64,000 bases of DNA from Campylobacter concisus. Its GTDB lineage: Bacteria; Campylobacterota; Campylobacteria; Campylobacterales; Campylobacteraceae. This document shows positions 36,212 through 45,748 of the stretch, one piece after another (position 1 is the first letter of the stretch; each line of letters opens with the position of its first letter). The stretch covers positions 83,501 to 147,500 of the forward strand of contig NZ_LVLC01000023.1 of the NCBI RefSeq assembly GCF_002092855.1. The letters run 5' to 3'. The notes under the pieces are model-generated. The model worked only from the letters and a program-made list of their open reading frames with translations, was not told the origin of the DNA and did no database searches. The position numbers and the translations under genes were made by a program.

Positions 36212-37896
36212 ATTATTTTTCCATTAGATAGCATTATCTTCCTATTACATCTTTCAATTGTACTTAATCTGTGTGCGATTATTAATAATGTCTTATCTTG
36301 ACTTATTTCATATATCTCGTCCATTATTTTTGCTTCTGTTTCGTTATCTAAAGCACTTGTTGCTTCATCTAATACTAAAATTTCGGGGTCACTATATAGA
36401 GCTCTAGCTATTCCTATTCTTTGTTTTTGTCCGCCACTCAACTGAATTCCACCATCTCCAACCAGTGTGTCTATCCCTTCTTTTGAGGATAAGAAATCAT
36501 ATATATTAGCCTTCTTTAAGACTTCTATTATTCTTTCTTTATCATATTCATAGCCAAAAGCCACATTTTCTCCGACTGTACCATCAAAAAGATATATCGA
36601 TTGTGGTATATAGCCTACTTTTGATCTATAAGATTTTATATTATCAGAAGTTAATTTCTTTCCATCTATGATTATTTCGCCACTAAGAGGTTTATATAAT
36701 CCGATAATTAAGTCAACTAGTGTGGACTTTCCACTCCCACTCTCTCCTACAAAAGCAATTTTATCACCTTTATTTATAGTTATATTGATATTTTTAAGAA
36801 CCTTTTTATTTTTATTATATTCAAAACTTACATTTATTAGCTCTATTTTGTTTTTAAAATCCATAAAATCTTTACCTTCTGTTTGCGGAGTATAGCTAAG
36901 ATCGCTATATACAATATCAAGAGAGCTAGATAAAAACAAAAGAGTATTATAGTTAGAAAGTATTCTATTTAAAGCAGGAAGAATTCTATATAAAGCTAGA
37001 GCATACATAGAAATGATTGGCAAAACAAAGTTTGCATCATTATATTTAAAAAGAACGTAGACAACAATTCCTATAAGAACACCAAAACCAATCGTTTCTA
37101 ACGAGAGTCTAGGTAGTTGGCTTAAAGTATTACTTACAACATTAGCCTTTGCATAGCCATAGCTTATACTAGAAAATTCACTATAAAGTTTTTGTTCATT
37201 CTGTATAAGTTTTATAATTTTAAAATTTCCAAATGTTTCATTTAAAATTTTATAAAATCTTGATTGCATTATTGATCTTCTTGTGCCTTCTTTTTCTATT
37301 CTTTTTTTTAGAAAAAACAATAGAAATAATACTTTTGCCCCCAAAAGAATAGTTAAAACTAGAGTCATTTTCCAATTCATTAAAAGCAATAAGGTATACA
37401 GCAATACTATAGTAAAAAATTCCGAGAATATCAAAAGTAGGCTTTGCATATAAAAAGAAAGGTTTGAAGCTTCATTTACAATAGTCTTTATTAGTTCCGA
37501 ACTATTTCTTTTTACAAATCTTTTATACGGTAAATTTGTATAGTTTTTAAAAAGTCTAAATGCAAAAGAGTGAAATCTTCCAAATGCAAATTTGTTAAGC
37601 AAATAATTATAAAATATCGAGTAAAAAGCTCTAAAAATATAAAAGCCTATTAAAAAAAGACCAAAAAAAATCATAAAATTAGTAGTAGTAGAAAAGTCAA
37701 AAAAGTTATAAATTTTTTTTGAATATTCGTTACTAACTATTTTTGATGGATCTGATGCTAAGGTAATAAACGGCATAATAGCAGATATTCCAACAGTTTC
37801 AATAACCGACAAAAAAATACTCATAAAAATCAAAATAATAAAATTTTTCTTTTCTTGTCTTGTTGTTATTGCTAATAGCTTTTTTAAATTAGTCAT
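36208..37896 (-). CDS. ABC-type flippase, PglK-like
   Basis: 562 residues: an N-terminal six-helix membrane domain (about 20-330) fused to an ATPase domain. Walker A GESGSGKS 384-391, signature LSGGQ 486-490, Walker [13 protein letters not shown] with D510-E511, and the switch histidine in IIAHRLST. Length and sequence closely resemble C. jejuni PglK (564 residues), which flips undecaprenyl-linked oligosaccharide to the periplasm. A second PglK-like protein in a glycan operon likely moves the product of this cluster. The N-terminal part is very AT-rich. Confidence 0.9.
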   Translation of the reverse strand: MTNLKKLLAITTRQEKKNFIILIFMSIFLSVIETVGISAIMPFITLASDPSKIVSNEYSKKIYNFFDFSTTTNFMIFFGLFLIGFYIFRAFYSIFYNYLLNKFAFGRFHSFAFRLFKNYTNLPYKRFVKRNSSELIKTIVNEASNLSFYMQSLLLIFSEFFTIVLLYTLLLLMNWKMTLVLTILLGAKVLFLLFFLKKRIEKEGTRRSIMQSRFYKILNETFGNFKIIKLIQNEQKLYSEFSSISYGYAKANVVSNTLSQLPRLSLETIGFGVLIGIVVYVLFKYNDANFVLPIISMYALALYRILPALNRILSNYNTLLFLSSSLDIVYSDLSYTPQTEGKDFMDFKNKIELINVSFEYNKNKKVLKNINITINKGDKIAFVGESGSGKSTLVDLIIGLYKPLSGEIIIDGKKLTSDNIKSYRSKVGYIPQSIYLFDGTVGENVAFGYEYDKERIIEVLKKANIYDFLSSKEGIDTLVGDGGIQLSGGQKQRIGIARALYSDPEILVLDEATSALDNETEAKIMDEIYEISQDKTLLIIAHRLSTIERCNRKIMLSNGKII

Positions 37897-38935
37897 TTAA
37901 ATACCACTCATAAAGCGTCTTTATTCCATCTTCAAGCTCTACTTTATGCTTCCAACCAAGAGAGTGGAGCTTTGAGGGATCCGTTAGTTTTAGCATCGTG
38001 CCATCAGGCTTGCTATCATTAAAGTATGGCTCGCCTTTAAAGCCAACTATATTTTTAACCAAATTTGCTAGCTCTTTTATAGATATATCTTTGCCAGTTC
38101 CTATATTTATATGCGTATTTCTTATCTCTTTGCTATTTTTGTCATAAGTATCTTTAAAGTCTCTATTTTTCAGTAAAAATACACAAGCATCGGCCATATC
38201 TTCTGAGTGTAGAAACTCTCGTCTAGGCTCTCCTGTACCCCAAATTTCTACTCTATCTTTTGAAATGCCAAATTTACCAAGATAAGCCATAGCTTCATTT
38301 ATATCTCTTGCTTTTAGATCTTTTACCACTTCGTCAAATTTTTCTTCGCTTAAAAGCTTTGCTAGGTGTATCTTTCTTATAAGTGCTGGCAATACATGCG
38401 AAGTTTCTAGATCAAAGTTGTCGTTTGGACCATATAAATTTGTAGGCATAACAGATATAAAATTTGTGCCGTACTGTAAATTATAGCTCTCACACATCTT
38501 CATGCCGGCTATTTTAGCGATCGCATATGGCTCATTTGTGTATTCAAGTGGAGATGTCAAAAGCACCTCCTCCCTCATTGGTTGCGGAGCATTTTTAGGA
38601 TATATACAAGTACTTCCCAGAAATAGTAGTTTTTTTACCTTATGCACATAGCTTTGATGGATCACATTATTTTGAATTTGCAAATTTTCATAGATAAAAT
38701 CAGCTCTATACGTGCTATTAGCCACTATTCCGCCGACCTTTGCAGCAGCTAGCACCACATACTCAGGCTTTTCTTTTTCAAAAAACTCATAAACTGCTTT
38801 TTGATCCATTAGATCAAGCTCATTATGAGTTCTTGTGATTATGTTTTCATAGCCTTTTGATTTTAAATTTTTCACTATAGCAGAGCCTACCAGTCCTCTG
38901 TGTCCTGCTATATAAATTTTACTATTTTTATCCAT
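37889..38935 (-). CDS. fcl: GDP-L-fucose synthase-like epimerase/reductase
   Basis: 348 residues, extended SDR. NAD(P) loop [11 protein letters not shown] near 10-20, [34 protein letters not shown], and [13 protein letters not shown] with the YxxxK pair. The enzyme epimerises and reduces GDP-4-keto-6-deoxymannose to GDP-fucose (or a related 6-deoxyhexose). About 35 extra residues near 200-240 relative to the shorter E. coli enzyme are visible. It follows gmd by three bases, the classic pairing, and overlaps the flippase gene start. Confidence 0.9.
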   Translation of the reverse strand: MDKNSKIYIAGHRGLVGSAIVKNLKSKGYENIITRTHNELDLMDQKAVYEFFEKEKPEYVVLAAAKVGGIVANSTYRADFIYENLQIQNNVIHQSYVHKVKKLLFLGSTCIYPKNAPQPMREEVLLTSPLEYTNEPYAIAKIAGMKMCESYNLQYGTNFISVMPTNLYGPNDNFDLETSHVLPALIRKIHLAKLLSEEKFDEVVKDLKARDINEAMAYLGKFGISKDRVEIWGTGEPRREFLHSEDMADACVFLLKNRDFKDTYDKNSKEIRNTHINIGTGKDISIKELANLVKNIVGFKGEPYFNDSKPDGTMLKLTDPSKLHSLGWKHKVELEDGIKTLYEWYLND

Positions 38936-38938
38936 TTC

Positions 38939-40081
38939 TTACTCGAAATAGCTCATTATCTCATATCCGCCATCTTTTAGATAGACATCTTTTGTCATGA
39001 GTTTTAAGTCTGACTTCATCATATCATTTACTAAATCTTGAAGCTTAAATTCTCTCTTCCAGCCTAGTTTTTTCTCTGCTTTACTCGGATCTCCAAGTAG
39101 CAAATCAACCTCCGTTGGCCTAAAATATCTTGGATCCACACAAACCACAGTTTGTCCGATACTTAAATGTAATATATCTAAATTTAACTCTTTTGCTTTT
39201 TCAAAATTTAGTGAGTCCACGACTCCTACCTCATCTACACCAGCCCCTTCAAATCTCAAATTTATGCCAGCATAAGCAAATGCAAATTTTACAAAATCTC
39301 TAACCGCTGTTGTTTGTCCAGTTGCTATCACCCAGTCTTCTGGCTCTGGGGCTTGTAGTATCATCCACATCATCTTTACATAGTCTTTTGCATGGCCCCA
39401 GTCTCTTTTGGCATCTAAATTTCCAAGATAAAGCTTGTCTTGAAGCCCAAGCGCTATCTTACTAGCTGCTCTTGTGATCTTTCTGGTTACGAATGTCTCG
39501 CCTCTAACTGGTGATTCGTGATTAAACAATATGCCATTACAAGCAAAAATGCCATAAGCCTCTCTATAATTAACCGTTATCCAGTACGCATACATCTTTG
39601 CGACTGCATAAGGACTTCTTGGATAAAATGGAGTCGTTTCGCTTTGCGGCGTCTCTTGTACTTTTCCGTAAAGCTCAGATGTAGAGGCTTGATAAATTTT
39701 AGTCTTTTTCTCAAGCCCTAGTATCCTTATAGCTTCAAGAAGCCTAAGAGTACCTGTACCATCAGCATTTGCGACATATTCTGGTGTCTCAAAGCTAACA
39801 TGTACATGGCTCATGGCAGCTAGGTTATAAATTTCATCTGGCTGTACTTCTTGAATGATCCTTGTTAAATTCATAGAGTCCGTCATATCGCCATAGTGCA
39901 AGAAAAAATTTCTATTATCAACATGAGGATCTTGGTAAAGATGATCTATCCTATCTGTATTAAAAAGACTCGTTCGCCTTTTTACACCATGGACTATATA
40001 ACCTTTTTTTAGTAAAAATTCCGCCAAATACGATCCGTCTTGACCAGTTATACCAGTTATTAACGCTACTTTTTTATCCAT
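38939..40081 (-). CDS. gmd: GDP-mannose 4,6-dehydratase
   Basis: 380 residues, extended [22 protein letters not shown] at the N-terminus, HGVKRRTS for NADP phosphate, [28 protein letters not shown], and [10 protein letters not shown] with catalytic YxxxK. Converts GDP-mannose to GDP-4-keto-6-deoxymannose, the branch point for GDP-fucose (fcl) and GDP-perosamine (aminotransferase at 18638-19762). The stop lies three bases before the manC... gmd junction pattern repeats through this operon, showing tight co-transcription. Confidence 0.95.
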   Translation of the reverse strand: MDKKVALITGITGQDGSYLAEFLLKKGYIVHGVKRRTSLFNTDRIDHLYQDPHVDNRNFFLHYGDMTDSMNLTRIIQEVQPDEIYNLAAMSHVHVSFETPEYVANADGTGTLRLLEAIRILGLEKKTKIYQASTSELYGKVQETPQSETTPFYPRSPYAVAKMYAYWITVNYREAYGIFACNGILFNHESPVRGETFVTRKITRAASKIALGLQDKLYLGNLDAKRDWGHAKDYVKMMWMILQAPEPEDWVIATGQTTAVRDFVKFAFAYAGINLRFEGAGVDEVGVVDSLNFEKAKELNLDILHLSIGQTVVCVDPRYFRPTEVDLLLGDPSKAEKKLGWKREFKLQDLVNDMMKSDLKLMTKDVYLKDGGYEIMSYFE

Positions 40082-40084
40082 AAA

Positions 40085-41455
40085 TCACCTTTTAAAATCA
40101 TCGTCTAGGCGAATTATATCATCTTCACCTGTATATTCACCGACCTGAGCTTCTATCAAAACCACAGGAATTTTTCCTTCATTAGACAGCCTATGAACTT
40201 CGCCCATTTTTATATAGATAGACTCATTAGGACAAACGAGTCTAGTTGTCTCACCTATCGTAACGGTGGCACTACCTGATAGTACTATCCAGTGCTCATT
40301 TCTATGAAAATGCTTTTGCAAAGATAGCCTTTTGCCAGGTTTTACCTCTATTATCTTTATCTTATAACCATCTTGATTTTCAAGGACAGTGTAGTTTCCC
40401 CAAGGCCTATTTGTCGTAATATGGGCATTACAAAGCTCAGAGCTCTCCTCTTTTAAAATTTCCACCACATTTTTTACTTTTTGGCTAGAGGATTTTTTAG
40501 ATATTAAAAGAGCATCTTTTGTATCAACTATAGTTAGATCATCAACATCTATCAAAGCTATTTTTTTACCACTAGATAGGACTAGATTATTGTGAGAATT
40601 TATCTGCACCAGATCGCTATTTATTGTGTTTCCATTGATATCTTTTTGTAGCTGCTCATCCAAACTATCAAAACTTCCAAGATCACTCCAAGATGCATCT
40701 AGGGCTACCATTTTTACGATATCAGACTTTTCCATCACAGCATAATCTATGCTATTTTGCGGAATATTTTGCATGTCAATAACATCTATCTTGATATCAA
40801 TTTCGTCTTTTTTTGCGTTATCAAAAGCTAATTTACATGCTTCAAGTATCTCAGGAGCAAAAGTTTTCATCTGATCCAAGAAAACGCCTGCCTTAAAGAC
40901 AAACATACCTGAATTCCAGTAGAAATTTTGATCTTTTAGAAATTTCACTGCCCTTTCATAGTCTGGCTTTTCATAAAAAGCCTTCACATCACCATTATAG
41001 CTCTCTATATATCCAAATCCTGTCTCAGGCGACCTTGGCTTTATGCCAAAAGTAACCAAAAAATTTTGCTCTGCCAGCTCCTTTGCGGATTTTACGCTTA
41101 TGTGGTATGCTTTAATCTCTTTTATCAAATGATCCGATGGCGTTACTAAAACAATCTCATTTGGATCAAGTGCGAGGCAAGCTAATGTGATCGCTGGTGC
41201 AGTATTTCTACCGACTGGCTCAAGTAGATATTTAAAATTTGTGATATTTAAATTCTCTATCTGATCCATCGCCAAGTAGTAGTGATCGATATTTGTAATC
41301 ATAAATGTATTGTCACAAATTTCACTATTTCGTAGTGCAGTTAGCTGAAAAAGTGACCTGTCATCAAATAATTTAATAAATTGTTTTGGCATCAAAGTCC
41401 TGCTAATAGGCCACAACCTCGTACCAGAACCACCACATAATAATATATTTGTCAT
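40085..41455 (-). CDS. manC: Mannose-1-phosphate guanylyltransferase / mannose-6-phosphate isomerase
   Basis: 456 residues, bifunctional type II layout. The N-terminal nucleotidyltransferase has LCGGSGTRLWPISR and KQFIKLFDD, then VTPSDHLI and the FVFK.GVF-type region. The C-terminal cupin isomerase (about 340-456) has RPWGNYTVLE, KPGKRLSLQKHFHRNEHWIVLSG (split here by convention) and GEVHRLSNEG. It makes GDP-mannose for gmd. As first gene of the minus-strand cluster, its promoter is expected in 41456-41545, where a TATAAG word occurs on the minus strand near 41490. Confidence 0.93.
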   Translation of the reverse strand: MTNILLCGGSGTRLWPISRTLMPKQFIKLFDDRSLFQLTALRNSEICDNTFMITNIDHYYLAMDQIENLNITNFKYLLEPVGRNTAPAITLACLALDPNEIVLVTPSDHLIKEIKAYHISVKSAKELAEQNFLVTFGIKPRSPETGFGYIESYNGDVKAFYEKPDYERAVKFLKDQNFYWNSGMFVFKAGVFLDQMKTFAPEILEACKLAFDNAKKDEIDIKIDVIDMQNIPQNSIDYAVMEKSDIVKMVALDASWSDLGSFDSLDEQLQKDINGNTINSDLVQINSHNNLVLSSGKKIALIDVDDLTIVDTKDALLISKKSSSQKVKNVVEILKEESSELCNAHITTNRPWGNYTVLENQDGYKIKIIEVKPGKRLSLQKHFHRNEHWIVLSGSATVTIGETTRLVCPNESIYIKMGEVHRLSNEGKIPVVLIEAQVGEYTGEDDIIRLDDDFKR

Positions 41456-41545
41456 AAATTTTATCTACTTTAAAATGAGCTTAAAAATCTTATATAATTA
41501 AAGCTAAAAAAGACTAAGAACTTACTAAAATCATCTAAAATATAA

Positions 41546-41573
41546 GTTTTGATAGCTTTTAAACTATCAAAAC
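41546..41573 (-). terminator. Hairpin at the metF stop
   Basis: Arms GTTTTGATAG (41546-41555) and CTATCAAAAC (41564-41573) form a perfect 10-bp stem that includes the metF stop codon. On the minus strand it is followed by TTATATTTT. It probably ends the met transcript and insulates it from manC. Confidence 0.55.
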
Positions 41574-42451
41574 ACCTCTTTCATCTTATGTGTTAGCTCC
41601 AAGCTCGCTTCTATCTCAGCTCTTTTTGCCATTACACTTTCTATATTTATGCTTAAATTTAACCCATTTTCGTCGCCAAATTTCTTTAGCTCGCACCAAA
41701 TTTCTTTGATGATATCACAGCTACTAGCTAGGTAGTCAGAGCTTAAACTTAGCCTCTCTTCGACAGAGCTTGGCACGCTCACTCCAAGCCATTTGATAAA
41801 TTCAAGCGTTTTTGCATTGCCAGCTGTGCTAAATGTCAGAAATATCGGCTCACTTATCTTTGCAGCCGCGCAATCCTCTAAAAATTTACGCGCTAGCTGT
41901 GAGTCAAAGATTGCTTGCGATATGAAAAATTTAGCCCCAGCTGCGATCTTTTCACGCATCCTTTGTGGCTCATCGCCCTTTTTGCCGTGACGCTCTGCGA
42001 TACAGACACCGCCTACTGCTAACTCTTTAAATTCGCTAGCGATCTCGTAGGCGCGAGCTAAATTTAGCCTCACTTTTTGCGTGCTAGAAGTTGCCCCCAC
42101 TAGAACGTTTAAATTTGAGCTTTGAGCCTTAAGTGCTGCGCGAAATTCATCCTCGCCGTATCCGCTAGCCACGCGGTAAAATATACTAGGTGTTGCGACG
42201 TTTAGGTACTTTTTGTAGTAAATTTCTGAGCTTAGCGTCCCACTAAACTCAAATGTCCTCTCGCTATCATTTCTCTCGCTCTCGTCTTGTACCTCATAAA
42301 GCACAAGCCCGTCGGCCTTGATATCATTTATCCGCCTCGTCCAGCGCTCTGAGATCTCACACAGCTTTGCCTCTTCAAATTCAGCCTTTGGCGGTGTGAG
42401 ACCATAGAGCACGAGCCCTTTTTCTTTATTTAAAATTTTTTCTTTTAGCAT
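41567..42451 (-). CDS. metF: 5,10-methylenetetrahydrofolate reductase
   Basis: 294 residues, FAD-dependent TIM-barrel enzyme that makes 5-methyl-THF, the methyl donor for MetE. Landmarks include VLYGLTPPKAEF at the start, ERNDSERTFEF, LVGATSSTQKVRLNLARAYE, GVCIAERHGKKGDEPQRM and KFFISQAIFD, the usual substrate-binding region. The N-terminus departs somewhat from E. coli MetF (no obvious FEFFPPK) but matches the shorter epsilonproteobacterial version. It is last in the metE-lipoprotein-metF set. Confidence 0.85.
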   Translation of the reverse strand: MLKEKILNKEKGLVLYGLTPPKAEFEEAKLCEISERWTRRINDIKADGLVLYEVQDESERNDSERTFEFSGTLSSEIYYKKYLNVATPSIFYRVASGYGEDEFRAALKAQSSNLNVLVGATSSTQKVRLNLARAYEIASEFKELAVGGVCIAERHGKKGDEPQRMREKIAAGAKFFISQAIFDSQLARKFLEDCAAAKISEPIFLTFSTAGNAKTLEFIKWLGVSVPSSVEERLSLSSDYLASSCDIIKEIWCELKKFGDENGLNLSINIESVMAKRAEIEASLELTHKMKEVF

Positions 42452-42455
42452 TTTC

Positions 42456-42914
42456 TCACTTTTGAACTAGATCAGCCCTCATCACCACGCCAACAGAACT
42501 TTTTGACGACATGCAGACAAACTCGTCTTTTAGGTATTTTGCATCGGCTCGCCAAAAGCTCACGATATTTGCCACGTCGGCATTTTGCTTTTTAGCAGCT
42601 ATCATATATCTTTTTATGACGGCGACAAAAGCCTCTTGGCAATAGCCCTTTATATCTCCGCTATCAGTGATAAATCTTTGAACCTTTACATTTGCCTTGA
42701 TGACGCTTTTATTTTGGTCGTTTGAGCCAAATTCAAGCCTCACATTTTCAAATCCTGCTAGCTCTTTTTTGGCAGCTTCTAAATTTAAAGCCTCGCTGAT
42801 ACTATAGATATTTGTTTGCTTGTACGCACCTTTGTTGAGTGGTATAGAGTGGCGTCTAGAACTACATCCGGACGCAAATATAACTAATATTACAAATAGA
42901 AAAATCCTTTTCAT
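42456..42914 (-). CDS. Putative lipoprotein between metE and metF
   Basis: 152 residues. Signal peptide II with lipobox FASGC and lipidated C17. The mature part (YSISEALNLEAAKKELAGFENVRLEFG) is acidic/basic mixed with two further cysteines. I do not recognise a family. It starts 25 bases after metE and ends four bases before metF, so it should be co-expressed with methionine synthesis, although the link in function is unknown. Confidence 0.75.
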   Translation of the reverse strand: MKRIFLFVILVIFASGCSSRRHSIPLNKGAYKQTNIYSISEALNLEAAKKELAGFENVRLEFGSNDQNKSVIKANVKVQRFITDSGDIKGYCQEAFVAVIKRYMIAAKKQNADVANIVSFWRADAKYLKDEFVCMSSKSSVGVVMRADLVQK

Positions 42915-42939
42915 TTTTCAAATCCTTTTTAATTAAATT

Positions 42940-45213
42940 TTATAGACCTCTTACGATCTTGACAGCTTCTACCATGTTTTTAAGGCTTGGCTCGACCTCT
43001 TCCCATTTTCTGGTTTTTAGGCCGCAGTCTGGGTTGATCCAGAGTTGCTCTTTTGGTAAGACTTCAAGCAGAGCTTTGATCTGAGCGACGATCTCCTCGA
43101 CACTTGGCACGCGTGGACTGTGGATGTCGTAAACGCCAGGTCCGACCTCTTGTTTGTAGCCAACGGCTTTGAAAATTTTAAGTAGCTCGTTGCCACTTCT
43201 TGCAGTCTCGATACTAATAACATCAGCATCCATAGCTTCGATAGTCTTAATAATATCGTTAAATTCAGAGTAGCACATATGCGTGTGGATCTGGGTTTTT
43301 GCCTCAGCTGAGCTTACTGAAAGCTTGAAGCAATCAACCGCAAATTTCTCATAAGCTGGTATATTTTCAGCTCTTAGCGGATAGCCCTCTTTAAACGCTG
43401 CCTCATCGACTTGGATCACTCTGATGCCTGCGTTTTGAAGGTCTGCGATCTCGTCATAGATACAAAGTGCGAGCTGTTTTGCTACCTCGCTTCTTGGCAG
43501 ATCATCACGCACAAAGCTCCAGTTTAGCATGGTCACAGGACCTGTTAGCATGCCCTTCATTACGTGTTTTGTGATACTTTGAGCATATTTCATCCATTTA
43601 ACAGTCATCGGCTCTGGGCGGCTTACGTCACCAAAGAGAAGTGGTGGCTTGACGCAGCGGCTGCCGTAGCTTTGTACCCAGCCATTTTGGCTAAATGCGT
43701 ATCCGCTGATCTGCTCGCCAAAGTACTCAACCATGTCGTTTCTCTCTGGCTCACCATGTACTAGCACGTCTAGGCCGATATCTTCTTGGAATTTCACGCA
43801 GTGATCGATATATTTTTTGATACCTGCTTCATAAGCAGCCGCGTCGATCTCGCCTTTTTTGAAATTTTGGCGAAGTACGCGAAGATCAACCGTTTGAGGG
43901 AAGCTACCTATCGTTGTTGTTGGTAAGATGCCGTATTTTAGTGTTTCGCGTTGAATTTTGATGCGATCTTCAAATTTCTCATCACGCTCAAATTTGCTTA
44001 AATTTTTAATGCGGTTTTGAACACTTTCAGAGTGGATGAGCTTTGAAGTGGCGCGAGTTTTAACGGCATTTTTATTTTCTTCATAAATTTTTGCCTCAGC
44101 ATCGTTTAGATTCTCGCCGTTTGCTAGTTTTGTGATGATCTTGATCTCATCAAGCTTCTCAACCGCAAAGCTTAGCCAGCTTTTGATCTCAGGGTTTAAA
44201 TTCTCTTCATATTTTAGCGTGTATGGTACGTGAAGAAGCGAGCACGAAGTACCGATGTAAAAGTCTTTGCCTCCTATTTTCTCTGAAATTTCACGAACAA
44301 GTTTTACTTTTTCATCGATGTTGCTTTTCCAGATATTTCTGCCGTCGATCACGCCAGCAAATAGCGTCAAATGGCTGTTTTTGATAGTCTCAAGTACTTC
44401 GAAATTTCTCTTGCCATGGATGAAGTCAAGTGCGATGCCGTAAATTTTAGTTTTAGCCACTTCGCTAACTGCTTTAATCGCATGCTCAAAATATGTCGCA
44501 AACACGATCTTGATGTTGCTAACAACGCCTGTTAGCTCGTTATAAACCTTTGTGATAAGTGGCAAAAGATCGCTTTCATTTTTGTCAGTTACAAAGATCG
44601 GCTCGTCAAACTGCACTAAAATTTCATCATCAAGCTTAGAAATTTGCTCAAGTAGCTTTTTATACTCGCCTACAAGCGCGTCAAGGTGCTTAAATGGGCA
44701 ACTGCCGTCAGTCGTCTTTGAAAGGGCCAAAAATGTGATAGGACCGATCAAATTTACCTTGCCTTTTACGCCGTTAGCCTTCGCCTCTTTGTATTCATTT
44801 AAAATTTTGTCCGCTTTTAGGCTAAATTTACTCTCGCTGCTAAGCTCTGGCACGATGTAGTGGTAGTTTGTGTTAAACCACTTTGTCATCTCCATCGCAA
44901 CACCATTTTTGTTGCCTCTTGAGCAAGCAAAATATTGCTCTAAGCCGCTTAAATTTGCAAATCTTGGAGGTGTCGCGCCAAAAGCGATGATGTTATCAAG
45001 CATTAGGTCGTAAAACGAAAAATCATTAACGCTAATAGCCGAAATACCAGCGTCTTGTTGATATTTCCAGTGTCTTTGGCGAAGTGTCTTTGCAGTCTCT
45101 TGCAAATTTTCTTCACTAAAGCCCTCTTTACCAGCCCAAAAGCCCTCTAACGCGCGCTTTAACTCTCTTTTCTCTCCGATTCTTGGAAAACCTAAAACAT
45201 AACTTTTTATCAT
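42940..45213 (-). CDS. metE: Cobalamin-independent methionine synthase
   Basis: 757 residues from ATG 45213, where AAAAGGA gives a good ribosome-binding site; the open frame extends 16 codons further into the leader but lacks such a site. Double TIM-barrel layout: N-terminal half with YVLGFPRIGEKRELKRA, C-terminal half from LPTTTIGSFPQT. Zinc ligands appear in QIHTHMCYSEF and NPDCGLKTR; WSFVRDD and QVDEAAFKEG are catalytic-site segments. Transfers methyl from methyl-THF-polyglutamate to homocysteine. A structured leader precedes it. Confidence 0.95.
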   Translation of the reverse strand: MIKSYVLGFPRIGEKRELKRALEGFWAGKEGFSEENLQETAKTLRQRHWKYQQDAGISAISVNDFSFYDLMLDNIIAFGATPPRFANLSGLEQYFACSRGNKNGVAMEMTKWFNTNYHYIVPELSSESKFSLKADKILNEYKEAKANGVKGKVNLIGPITFLALSKTTDGSCPFKHLDALVGEYKKLLEQISKLDDEILVQFDEPIFVTDKNESDLLPLITKVYNELTGVVSNIKIVFATYFEHAIKAVSEVAKTKIYGIALDFIHGKRNFEVLETIKNSHLTLFAGVIDGRNIWKSNIDEKVKLVREISEKIGGKDFYIGTSCSLLHVPYTLKYEENLNPEIKSWLSFAVEKLDEIKIITKLANGENLNDAEAKIYEENKNAVKTRATSKLIHSESVQNRIKNLSKFERDEKFEDRIKIQRETLKYGILPTTTIGSFPQTVDLRVLRQNFKKGEIDAAAYEAGIKKYIDHCVKFQEDIGLDVLVHGEPERNDMVEYFGEQISGYAFSQNGWVQSYGSRCVKPPLLFGDVSRPEPMTVKWMKYAQSITKHVMKGMLTGPVTMLNWSFVRDDLPRSEVAKQLALCIYDEIADLQNAGIRVIQVDEAAFKEGYPLRAENIPAYEKFAVDCFKLSVSSAEAKTQIHTHMCYSEFNDIIKTIEAMDADVISIETARSGNELLKIFKAVGYKQEVGPGVYDIHSPRVPSVEEIVAQIKALLEVLPKEQLWINPDCGLKTRKWEEVEPSLKNMVEAVKIVRGL

Positions 45214-45240
45214 TTTTATCCTTTTTAAATTTCTATTTTT

Positions 45241-45404
45241 AATTAAAACTGTGCAAAGCACAGCAACTTTGAATATTTTTATGCAGGTGCAAGGGGGCTA
45301 GAATTACGAAACCGCCCCCTTATCCCTGCGACCCAAACCCCAGCACGTTCAATGTTGTTGCGCTGCGCACAAGTCTGTGTCACCTCACATGCGGTGGATG
45401 ACAC
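45241..45404 (-). promoter_or_regulatory. Structured metE leader with terminator; candidate riboswitch or attenuator
   Basis: On the minus strand three hairpins precede metE. The first pairs 45377-45382 with 45399-45404 (GTGTCA/TGACAC). The second is long: AAGGGGGC (45291-45298) pairs with GCCCCCTT (45314-45321), and beyond a 3x3 internal loop GCAGG (45283-45287) pairs with CCTGC (45325-45329). The third is CTGTGC (45249-45254) with GCACAG (45258-45263), followed by TTTTAATT, an intrinsic terminator shape about 28 bases upstream of metE. The GC-rich core stands out from AT-rich flanks. It matches no riboswitch consensus I know; it could also be a dispersed repeat. Confidence 0.5.
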
Positions 45405-45716
45405 CCACTTCTTCTTAAACTAAAGTAAAATTTATAAAAAACCCTACTGAAAAGATCCTTGCCAAATTTCAGGCATTGCTTAGCTTTGCTATTAAAAATG
45501 CAGTTACAATGCAGCGGACCTGCTAGTAAAAATGGATTTATATCAATGTGAAAAAATGTAAAATCATTTAAAAATTTGCGTGTTTTTTGAAAATCGCTGA
45601 TATGTTTTTTGCCGAGATTAATGAGCTTTATGCATGGGACAAGGCATCAGCGTTTTTCCTTTGTAGTGAATTTTTGTCGCATTATAAACGCTCTTTGCCA
45701 AATTTTTGTTTAAAGT
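45405..45716. other. Upstream part of the metE leader region
   Basis: About 310 bases with no credible gene. The metE promoter should lie here on the minus strand. I see no second conserved element beyond scattered AT-rich runs. Confidence 0.4.
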
Positions 45717-45717
45717 T

Positions 45718-45742
45718 TGGGCGCTACTAAATTTCACGCCCA
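45718..45742 (-). terminator. Terminator after the C69 peptidase gene
   Basis: Arms TGGGCG (45718-45723) and CGCCCA (45737-45742) lie just past the stop of the minus-strand peptidase gene; the RNA goes on with AACTTTAAAC. A short GC-clamped stem, moderately convincing. Confidence 0.5.
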
Positions 45743-45748
45743 GAGTTT

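Noticed and set aside
45283..45404. Signal recognition particle RNA or a cobalamin/SAM riboswitch
   Set aside because: The SRP tetraloop and GGAAGCAGC-type core, and the B12 and SAM box consensus words, are not present on either strand.
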